Assembly (NCBI GenBank): GCA_035547915.1 | Contig: DASZTS010000028.1 | Coordinates: 1-13,656 of the forward strand | Direction of reading: 5' to 3' | From: DASSFG01 sp035547915 | GTDB taxonomy: Bacteria; Planctomycetota; Planctomycetia; Pirellulales; JAICIG01 | DNA: 13,656 bases | Shown here: one piece after another, positions 7,320 to 13,656 of the stretch | Numbering within the stretch: the first letter of the stretch is position 1 | Layout of the letters: each line of letters starts with the position of its first letter | Translations under genes and position numbers: made by a program | Notes under the pieces: generated by a model | Told to the model about the DNA's origin: nothing | Seen by the model: the letters and a program-made list of their open reading frames with translations, nothing else | Databases searched by the model: none

Positions 7320-7383
7320 GACTTTGCGTTCTCCCGACGAGGTTTTCCAAGCGGGACAGCAGCCTTACTCGAGCACCACTAGC

Positions 7384-7390
7384 GAGGAGA
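7384..7390 (+). promoter_or_regulatory. Ribosome binding site setting the ATPase start
   Basis: GAGGAGA lies 6 nt before ATG 7397. The frame is open back to 7160, but that stretch overlaps the end of the preceding secreted-protein gene and is Arg-rich shadow translation. The strong site therefore places the true start at 7397. The 77-nt gap before it shows no other feature. Confidence 0.65.
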
Positions 7391-7396
7391 TGGTCC

Positions 7397-9295
7397 ATGT
7401 CTCTGTTTGTTAAGAATGGTTCGTCCGTAGCGAGCAGCAGATCAAAGGCTCGTTCCCCCCGGCAGCGCGATGTCTCGCCGGATCAGATGCGCGGCAAAGT
7501 GAAGCAATGGATCATTCGCCGGCGCTGCGGAATCATCGTTGGTCCACCGGGTGTTGGAAAGACGTATATCACCAAAGAGGTGGCGCTATGGGCGAGAAGC
7601 GCCGGAATCATCAAGGACTTCGAGATCATCACTGGCTGCAAAGACCTCAGCCCAGACCACATTTGTGAATCGCGGCTTGTCGTGACCGACGATGCGAAAA
7701 GCCCAGTGCGGATGATCCCTTCCATGATCCGCAAGCACTGTGCCCCATGGTTGCGCAAGGTTTCCGATTGTAGTGCTGAGGAGGCCCGCCGCAGTTGGCC
7801 GGACGAAGCATGGTTGCTGATCGTCTTCGACGAAGCGGGAAGATCAAACTCAACCCTCATTGATTCGCTGCTCCCCATGCTCAACGACTTTCAAGTGACT
7901 ATCGAGGGCGAAACGTATTACGCACCCGTCTGCATGATTCTCCTTTCTAACCCTGCGGGCATGGACGCCACCAGCACCGCATTCACGCATGCCCTTACCA
8001 GTCGCTTATACGGGAGGATCACGATGCGGCAGCCCGGCCCACTGGAATTGTCGCGTACCTATACACTGCCAAATCTTCGTCGAGATCTCAAATCGCTTGG
8101 GTTCTCGCCTGCCAGTTGCCCCGATGACGATACGGTGCTTCTCGGGTGCGGGTTGATCACGGCGCTGTGGGGACTGCCGATGGACCATAAAGGCGCCGCC
8201 TCGCTTTCGCACGCCGCGCGGGAGTTCGTTGAACGGCTCAGCGCCGCGGACCAGACGCTTGCGGCGCTGTTGACGGAGATTGGGGAGCTGCAACACTACG
8301 GCCCCGATCCCCGCAAGGGCCTTCGCCTGATGACTTTGGCCGCTGAGCTTGCGGAGGCCGAAAGCGTGCCTTTCGACCTCGGACACATCATCGAGGCATC
8401 GGTCGAAGCGCTATCCATCGGCGGCAAACCGAGCTTCTCAGAAGGCCAGGAACCGTTTTCTCAAGAGAGGCTTGAGAAGCTGATTTTTCTGATTGCGGAC
8501 CGCATTTTGAGAAGCCCAACGCTCAAGCAGATCATCCTCGACGAGCAGGATCGCGGTCCGGACCCGAGCGACTCGCTGACGCTGGCGGCAGAGGTGGCGC
8601 CAGGGTTGGGCGCCAGCGGAGCGGCGGCTTGGCAGGCCTGGCTTGAACGTATCCTCCGCGAGCATGAACGACAACTTTACGATGACGACGTCGCAGATCG
8701 CGAGCGGCGCGGTGCGCTGTTGGGCGAATTCCTGCGGCGGAGCGCGCGGATGGATGCCCACTTCGACGCGCATGAGCTTACACGCCGGGCTCGCGCGCTG
8801 GCGCTGCGCCCCGACAGCCAGTTGATCAGTGAAGACGGCTTTCTGACCGGTGCCGACCGCGATTTTGTCAAGAAGCTGGCGTCGCGCGAGGACCTGTCGG
8901 GTCGCGGAAATGCGATCGTGGCCGCGCTGACTGCCGCAGACGGTGAAGTTCTGTGGCTGCAAGTGACCGAGGAAGTCAGATTGGCGACGCGCGAGCACCA
9001 GGCCGTCGAACCGTACTCAAAGGAATTGATCGAATGGGTGGGGCGCTCGCCGAAGTTTCGCGGACACATTACGGGCGTGACGCGAATCATGGCCGCGGCG
9101 TTCAGCCGGCCGGCTAATGCTGACATCCAGCCCGTAGTCGACCTTCTCTGGGAGGTCTTCAAGCCTGTAGGCCAAGGGGACCTACGCGAAACAAGGAAGC
9201 AGTTCAGCGACCTGTTCACATCCTGTGCACGGGTCTTGCGGCCTCCATTTCGCGACACGTTCGAGCGAATTGCGCGTCACTTGGAGGAGTCATAA
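7397..9295 (+). CDS. MoxR/AAA_5-type AAA+ ATPase with a long C-terminal extension
   Basis: The product has 632 residues. After a basic, Ser-rich N-terminus (1-35) comes an AAA+ core. Walker A is GPPGVGKT at 49-56, Walker B is LLIVFDEAGR with D145/E146, sensor 1 is LLSNPAG with N185, and the ALTSRLYGRI segment holds R203 as a likely arginine finger. The DEAGR step followed by a leucine-rich helix and the SNP motif resemble the MoxR and AAA_5 (dynein-related) group, which remodels vWA-containing partners in an ATP-dependent way. The AAA module seems to end near residue 340. About 290 further helical, Glu/Arg/Leu-rich residues have no motif I recognise, and typical MoxR proteins (about 330 residues) lack them. 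No TM is seen, so it should be cytoplasmic. Its stop overlaps the next gene's ATG (TAATG), implying coupled synthesis with the giant vWA/DUF58-like protein, its probable substrate. Confidence 0.88.
   Translation: MSLFVKNGSSVASSRSKARSPRQRDVSPDQMRGKVKQWIIRRRCGIIVGPPGVGKTYITKEVALWARSAGIIKDFEIITGCKDLSPDHICESRLVVTDDAKSPVRMIPSMIRKHCAPWLRKVSDCSAEEARRSWPDEAWLLIVFDEAGRSNSTLIDSLLPMLNDFQVTIEGETYYAPVCMILLSNPAGMDATSTAFTHALTSRLYGRITMRQPGPLELSRTYTLPNLRRDLKSLGFSPASCPDDDTVLLGCGLITALWGLPMDHKGAASLSHAAREFVERLSAADQTLAALLTEIGELQHYGPDPRKGLRLMTLAAELAEAESVPFDLGHIIEASVEALSIGGKPSFSEGQEPFSQERLEKLIFLIADRILRSPTLKQIILDEQDRGPDPSDSLTLAAEVAPGLGASGAAAWQAWLERILREHERQLYDDDVADRERRGALLGEFLRRSARMDAHFDAHELTRRARALALRPDSQLISEDGFLTGADRDFVKKLASREDLSGRGNAIVAALTAADGEVLWLQVTEEVRLATREHQAVEPYSKELIEWVGRSPKFRGHITGVTRIMAAAFSRPANADIQPVVDLLWEVFKPVGQGDLRETRKQFSDLFTSCARVLRPPFRDTFERIARHLEES
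9283..9289 (+). promoter_or_regulatory. Ribosome binding site for the giant membrane protein, inside the ATPase gene
   Basis: GGAGGAG lies 5 nt before ATG 9295. Stop and start overlap as TAATG, a typical termination-reinitiation arrangement. Confidence 0.65.
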
Positions 9296-12200
9296 TGTGG
9301 TGGTTCGAGATGTTAACTGCCGCGGCCTTCGTGGCCGCCGGACTGGCATTTGCATTTCGCCTAGCAAAGGGGGGCGGAGACCGTCCCACCGCCATCTGCG
9401 CTGCCGCGGCGGCACTCTTCGGCGCCTTGTTGCTCATCAGAATGCAGCCTCAGCGTCCCTACGACGCCGTGGTCATCATCGATCGTCCGGACTCGACAAC
9501 CGGGGAGCAAGAGCTCTCGGAGATCACCGATTCACTTGGGAATACCGGGTGCAAACAGCTTGGGCTGGTGGTGATTGACCCCGATACCTCTGAACGTCCT
9601 TTGTCGACGTTTGTCGACGCCAAGCGCACGGATGCCGCGGCGGCCCTGCTCGCTCGGCCGGCGGTGACGGCGACGCCTGCCGACGCACTGCGGCTGGCCC
9701 TGGACAATCTCAAGCCAATGGGTTGGTTTAGCGGACTGATGGGCGTCATTAGAGGACGGGGAGCCCGCATTGTCGTTGGGGTCTCCGACGAGCGTCCCTG
9801 GCGCGGCAGATGGGAGCCTCTGGATGTAGACGACCGACTGGCGGAAGCCCTTGAAGCAGAGGTGGTCGTCGACCGCGTCTCGCTCGGACCGCGCGAGATT
9901 ACGGCCGAATTGCAAATCCGGGCCCCGCTCGGCGTGATTGCCGACTGGGAGCTGAGCGCGTCGCCGGTCGCTCTGACAGTCGTCATCGACTCTCCGGACC
10001 TGAAGGAAATTGCAAACCAAGTGCCGGGAACGCAGGCAACAATATCAATTGATGGCAGGCTCGACAACGGAACTGCTCGACTGCAAAGCTGGAAGCCAGA
10101 CGTGCACCCCCGGGTTCTATCGACCGGGGAGATTGTGGTCCATGTCCCGCTGAACGCATTCCAGGTGACAGGCGGGGGACCATTGAAGTTCGACTCCGGC
10201 TTTGTTCGTTGCGCGATGGAGGTTTCGGTGGCGGTCGACATGCGGACCTTCAAAGCTTCCGCTACGGTCTACCTGCCAGTTCGCCGGTTCCGCGTGTTGA
10301 TCGCTTGCGGTCCGGGTGCCGGATCAATGCAACTCTTGACCCCTTCGCTGCTTGAATCGGCGACGGAGGACCCGGATCCGGTGACGCGGCTGGAGCGTCG
10401 CGCTGCAACATTGGGCTCGGATCGCGCCCGGCTGGCCGCCGCTTATCAATTCATCGCTTCAAACACGCTTGCGAGCCGATTCACTGGCGACGCCGAGCAG
10501 CCAAACCTGCTTGTCCTCCACGCATGCGGACCGGAAGTATGGAAGAACGCAAGTCTCGTCGAGCTGATCGACCAGGCGGTAGAAGACGGAATGCACTTGG
10601 CGGTCGTTGATCCGCCTACGCGGCCTGCGGACCCCACCGAGGCCGCATCGCTTGATTCGTTGCTGCCGGCATTTGCGCAATCCGAGTCGCGCTTCGGCGT
10701 TGACACGGGGCTGCCAAACACCGTCGATCGGACCCCTGTCCTAAACCTAGTGTTCGCGGCAGGCCGATGGGGGCGATTTCAGGAGACTCCTGGACAAGCA
10801 GGGAGCCGCACTCCGATGTTGCCCGCGCTGGACGCTCAGAAGGCCGCAGCCAATGCCGTCCTCGCACAACTGAACGCCGCCGGAATGACGTTTGGCCAAA
10901 TCGAGTACGATGACGCTGACCACACTCGGCTGGTCTATCGCAAGCACGCCACGTCCAGCGATCGCGTCCTCGTGCGCGTCGCCCCGATGTTGCAGGCGGA
11001 CGGTCGGCTGACGGACACGCTGTTCTCGGGCGCCCTTGAGCTTTCGGTCGCGGCCGGATTCGCGGATGCCATCCCCGCCCTCGTCGATTCCACGACAGGT
11101 TTGACCCCTAACCCAGCCCCGGCGCCGTATCCGTTTGGAGACCCTTCTTATACGCCCAACATGGCACTGGTGGCGTTTGTCGGCGACGTCCCGCAGCCTC
11201 TCCCGGGTCCGCTGAGTGCGGCGGTGCCTTACTCGATCGGGGCGTCGGCCGGACGTTCCTGCGCGGTCGCGCCGCAACGCGTGCTGGCCCGGCTGCTCAG
11301 GCAAGGCGTCGCGACGGCAGTGATCCGTTGCGACCTTCCCTCGTACAAGGTCGGACTCTTCGACATGGCGACGTCGTGGCCGGGGCCGTCGCCGAACCCG
11401 CTGGAGACGTTCGTCGCGACGCCACAACAAGTGCTTGATCTGACCGTCGCGAACCTGGACAGCGTTGCTGGAGACTGGTGGTTGGATGCCTCCCAGGCTG
11501 CCCTCCGGTTGAAGCGAGATTCCACAGGCAGCGTGTTTTATGGGACCATGAATCTCGAACAACCCGCAGCGTGTCTGTCACAAGCACAACTGCTCGGCAC
11601 AAACCTGGGAACTGAGTTGATTCCGTTGTTTCGTTCTCCGCGCGAAAAGGTTGCACTGGCCGTGACCGAACACGGGTCGGTAATCGATGAGCGAATCGGG
11701 CCGGGGCGGCCCGCCCGCGAACTAGCACCCGGATCATCGGTCGCCACGGCCTGGCCCGAGGCGGAAAGACGAACAGCGCCGCGGCGGTTTCGCGGGCTGA
11801 CGATCAGCAACCGCTGGGGCGACGAGTCACGAGCAGTTCTTTCACATGCCGTCGAGTTTGGACCGACTGGCGCGACCCCTAATCCGTGGCCCTTGACCAT
11901 CGGTGGCTTTCGGGGGCCAGCCCTGGTGGTTTGTGTGGCCTACAGCCCGTTCGAAACTGCCGAGACTTGGCGGCCTATCGTAGATCGCATCTGCACCTAC
12001 CCAGAGCCCGATGCGCCCGCTGACTGGCACGGTGTCGACTTTTTGATCGGGCTGTCAACCTTTGCCGGTCGTCTCCGCAACGAGCCGTTCGAGCGGCCGC
12101 GACTCCGCACAGTCTGCGTTGGCGAGGCCCAAAACGGGTGCGATCTAGTGGTTGATTTCACACCCCAACACACGCAACACGAAGACTTCTGGTCGCCGCA

Positions 12201-13512
12201 GGTGACCGTACCAGGTGCAGCGGTTTCAGCAGGGCTTGAGCTCGTAACCGTCGATTGGCCGAGCCGTTCGGCCGTCTTTCGATTGTCCTCAGATGCGGCA
12301 TCTGCCCTCTGCGGTAATTCGCCGGGTGCGACGGTTCGCACGATTCTGAACGGGAAAGAAGATCCTGCCTCCCAATTCTATCTTCCAAGGCCCGGGAATC
12401 TCGACTGGAAAGACCTGACTGCTCTGGAGTCGATCGATCTGTTGGCGAGCCTTTCGGGCGGAATGGTCGGGCCGCCCGCATCGTTGGCGAGCCTCGCTCG
12501 CTCGGCCCGAGTGACCCTCTTGCTTTTGTTGACGTCGTCGGTGCTTGGAGTCGCTCTTTCACGGGGACGTTACCGCTGGATGCAGTGGATTCGGGCCCTT
12601 TCCCGGCGACGCAACGAGACTCGCCCTCGCCTCGTCAATGCCGAGGGCCTCGGAGACGAGTATGGCGAACGCATGGCCCCTTATCGGCCGGGGCGCAAGG
12701 GCCCGCTCGAGTCGCGCGGACCGCTGGGTCCCGGCGGGCGACTGGAGCACGTCCGTCGTCAGTCGCAGGTTCGATTCTTCCTCGGAATTCCAGGCATCCC
12801 CGAAGTTGACCTTCGCCGGCCGTTGCGCGTAGTTCGGCTCGATATCATCATTGACCTCGGCGAGTCGATGCGCGCGTGCGTCGACCGCTATCGCGATCCG
12901 ATCAAGATACGCTTTGCGGCATCGATCGCAGAGCTGTTGGCTGCTTTGTATGCCCAATCCGGCGCCTCGGTTCGTCTGATTGCAACTGGCTTAAAGGGGG
13001 GCCCGCAAGAACTGTGCTCGGTTTTTGGACGCGGTCGTGCTGGCCACTTTGTGCAACTAGCGACCACCGCGACGCGCGAGTCGGCTGCGTATTCTGATCC
13101 GCAGGCGTTCGCCAGTATCAGATCCGAACCCGGCGCAACTGTCATCTGGCTCTCAGATTTTCTGTATGAATCGACACCAGCCGGCAAGTCCCAGCGGCCT
13201 CCGCTGGTAGATATGCTGAACTGGGGAGCTTGCTTGGCGGACAGCGATGGTATGTTTGGCGCCATTCACATCGCCGTGCCGGAGGAGTTTGAAAAGATCG
13301 GCCTAGGAATGAGCCGACAGCCCTTTGTTCTGCTCGATCGTCTGGGGCTGTCGCCCGAGGATATGCGGCGGGCGACGCGGCGACACGTTGACGCCCTGAC
13401 CAAAGCATTCGCCCACAGAGGTCTGGCATTCGCAGCTCTGACTGCAGAATCAGCGGGTTCTGAGACTGTCGAGTCGCTGGAACGCGGTGGACTCTTGGAC
13501 GGGATGCAATAG
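9295..13512 (+). CDS. Giant membrane protein: degenerate vWA, GATase-like region, DUF58/vWA-like tail
   Basis: The product has 1405 residues. TM1 (about 4-22) and TM2 (about 33-49) are joined by a basic loop. Residues about 55-175 look like a vWA fold with a damaged metal site: D63-x-P65-x-S67, T127 in TATPADAL, D165 in VSDERP. A middle part resembles the class-I glutamine-amidotransferase-like (GATase) fold of planctomycete membrane vWA proteins, with VLIACGPGAG around C338 and LLVLHACGPE around C411 and then an EDGMHLAVVD strand; no catalytic triad can be assigned. About 600 residues of unrecognised sequence follow. TM3 lies at about 1073-1091 with a strongly basic flank, then a DUF58-like domain: PYRPGRKGPLESRGPLGPGG near 1128, D1187-x-G1189-x-S1191, and VIWLSDF with D1288. 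Basic flanks suggest a periplasmic middle and a cytoplasmic tail. It appears to fuse parts usually encoded separately beside MoxR. The vWA/DUF58 calls are moderate and the GATase call is tentative. Confidence 0.82.
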   Translation: MWWFEMLTAAAFVAAGLAFAFRLAKGGGDRPTAICAAAAALFGALLLIRMQPQRPYDAVVIIDRPDSTTGEQELSEITDSLGNTGCKQLGLVVIDPDTSERPLSTFVDAKRTDAAAALLARPAVTATPADALRLALDNLKPMGWFSGLMGVIRGRGARIVVGVSDERPWRGRWEPLDVDDRLAEALEAEVVVDRVSLGPREITAELQIRAPLGVIADWELSASPVALTVVIDSPDLKEIANQVPGTQATISIDGRLDNGTARLQSWKPDVHPRVLSTGEIVVHVPLNAFQVTGGGPLKFDSGFVRCAMEVSVAVDMRTFKASATVYLPVRRFRVLIACGPGAGSMQLLTPSLLESATEDPDPVTRLERRAATLGSDRARLAAAYQFIASNTLASRFTGDAEQPNLLVLHACGPEVWKNASLVELIDQAVEDGMHLAVVDPPTRPADPTEAASLDSLLPAFAQSESRFGVDTGLPNTVDRTPVLNLVFAAGRWGRFQETPGQAGSRTPMLPALDAQKAAANAVLAQLNAAGMTFGQIEYDDADHTRLVYRKHATSSDRVLVRVAPMLQADGRLTDTLFSGALELSVAAGFADAIPALVDSTTGLTPNPAPAPYPFGDPSYTPNMALVAFVGDVPQPLPGPLSAAVPYSIGASAGRSCAVAPQRVLARLLRQGVATAVIRCDLPSYKVGLFDMATSWPGPSPNPLETFVATPQQVLDLTVANLDSVAGDWWLDASQAALRLKRDSTGSVFYGTMNLEQPAACLSQAQLLGTNLGTELIPLFRSPREKVALAVTEHGSVIDERIGPGRPARELAPGSSVATAWPEAERRTAPRRFRGLTISNRWGDESRAVLSHAVEFGPTGATPNPWPLTIGGFRGPALVVCVAYSPFETAETWRPIVDRICTYPEPDAPADWHGVDFLIGLSTFAGRLRNEPFERPRLRTVCVGEAQNGCDLVVDFTPQHTQHEDFWSPQVTVPGAAVSAGLELVTVDWPSRSAVFRLSSDAASALCGNSPGATVRTILNGKEDPASQFYLPRPGNLDWKDLTALESIDLLASLSGGMVGPPASLASLARSARVTLLLLLTSSVLGVALSRGRYRWMQWIRALSRRRNETRPRLVNAEGLGDEYGERMAPYRPGRKGPLESRGPLGPGGRLEHVRRQSQVRFFLGIPGIPEVDLRRPLRVVRLDIIIDLGESMRACVDRYRDPIKIRFAASIAELLAALYAQSGASVRLIATGLKGGPQELCSVFGRGRAGHFVQLATTATRESAAYSDPQAFASIRSEPGATVIWLSDFLYESTPAGKSQRPPLVDMLNWGACLADSDGMFGAIHIAVPEEFEKIGLGMSRQPFVLLDRLGLSPEDMRRATRRHVDALTKAFAHRGLAFAALTAESAGSETVESLERGGLLDGMQ

Positions 13513-13524
13513 ACCGAATCAACA

Positions 13525-13545
13525 ACCACCGGCAAAGCCGGTGGT
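13525..13545. repeat. Perfect hairpin at the IS200-like element end
   Basis: ACCACCGGC-AAA-GCCGGTGGT is a 9-bp perfect stem with a 3-nt loop, 12 nt after the stop of the giant gene. GC-rich hairpins like this are recognised as single strands by Y1 transposases at IS200/IS605 and REP ends. It may also act as a transcription stop for the operon. Confidence 0.65.
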
Positions 13546-13553
13546 ATGAAGAA

Positions 13554-13570
13554 GGCCCCTAAAAGGGGCC
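13554..13570. repeat. Second hairpin between the operon and the Y1 transposase
   Basis: GGCCCCT-AAA-AGGGGCC forms a perfect 7-bp stem with a 3-nt loop. It lies 12 nt after the transposase stop on the minus strand, where it is followed by a T-rich stretch (TTCTT). It may therefore be that gene's terminator and also part of the tandem hairpin pair at the element end. Confidence 0.55.
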
Positions 13571-13582
13571 GTTGCATGGTTC

Positions 13583-13656
13583 CTACTCTAACCCAAACAA
13601 ACCACGTTCTTGGTCACGCTCGTCTTTCTCCTGGTTCTGGATGTACTCGCGAATCA
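13583..13656 (-). CDS. IS200/REP-type Y1 transposase, C-terminal end (cut by window edge)
   Basis: The reverse strand gives 23 residues, IREYIQNQEKDERDQERGLF then GLE, before a TAG at 13583-13585. The IREYIQNQE segment matches the C-terminal helix of Y1-HuH transposases of the IS200/TnpA-REP group, which usually end in a (I/V)xxYIxNQ motif followed by a charged tail. The HuH motif and catalytic tyrosine would be outside the window. Two GC-rich hairpins just beyond the stop support the call. The gene converges on the giant membrane-protein gene. The call rests on a short stretch and could be a related REP-associated protein. Confidence 0.6.
   Translation of the reverse strand, partial: IREYIQNQEKDERDQERGLFGLE

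Noticed and set aside
7160..7396. Longer start for the ATPase
   Set aside because: This part overlaps the secreted-protein gene in another frame, gives Arg/Ala-rich shadow translation, and a strong ribosome site precedes ATG 7397.
3995..9295. Zorya defence system
   Set aside because: An ExbB/MotA-like motor is present, but the ExbD-like protein has no OmpA/peptidoglycan-binding domain, and no ZorC, ZorD helicase or ZorE nuclease is seen.
5318..13512. Canonical Bat (aerotolerance) operon
   Set aside because: Gene order, the ExbB/ExbD pair, the two-TM long-linker vWA protein and the fused giant protein do not match batABCDE.
13525..13570. CRISPR repeats
   Set aside because: These are two different palindromes without equal spacers or repeated units.

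Overview
The window is GC-rich and densely coded. It looks like part of a Planctomycetota genome, probably Pirellulales-like. That is inferred from the mix of MoxR-type AAA+ ATPase, vWA proteins, a membrane-anchored GATase-like/DUF58-like protein, ExbB/ExbD, a secreted TPR protein, and IS630 and IS200 transposases with GC-rich hairpins. No rRNA, tRNA or housekeeping gene fixes the taxonomy.

Layout. At the left edge (1-118, minus) is the start of an IS630-family transposase with a strong Shine-Dalgarno. At the right edge (13583-13656, minus) is the last 23 codons of an apparent IS200/REP-type Y1 transposase, preceded in + coordinates by two perfect hairpins. Between them lie nine plus-strand genes. 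Two stand apart from the rest: a small secreted six-cysteine protein (220-753) and a three-TM protein with a coiled coil, a Pro/Gly-rich linker and a helical C-terminus (936-2132). A strong terminator-like hairpin (2152-2184) follows. Then comes an apparent seven-gene operon: secreted TPR protein (2221-3951), ExbB/TolQ-like (3995-4873), ExbD/TolR-like (4923-5321), membrane-anchored vWA protein with an intact MIDAS (5318-6625), secreted protein of unknown family (6630-7319), MoxR/AAA_5-type ATPase (7397-9295) and a 1405-residue membrane protein (9295-13512). The largest protein combines a degenerate N-terminal vWA, a GATase-like segment and a C-terminal DUF58/vWA-like domain. Two junctions are overlapping stop/start codons and one gap is 4 nt, so the genes are probably co-expressed.

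How the parts may work together (inference). ExbB/ExbD would supply a proton-driven motor in the inner membrane. By the positive-inside rule, the vWA domain of 5318-6625 and most of the giant protein face the periplasm, along with the TPR and the secreted protein. The DUF58-like tail of the giant protein would face the cytoplasm, where the ATPase could act on it. This resembles an envelope-spanning machine that couples an AAA+ chaperone/MIDAS module to a proton-motive-force module. I do not recognise it as any named system. It shares an ExbB/MotA-like motor with Zorya but has no ZorC, ZorD or OmpA-type component in view. Transport, envelope remodelling and defence all remain possible, and the sequence does not decide between them. 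Transposase genes at both edges suggest an accessory, possibly mobile, region.
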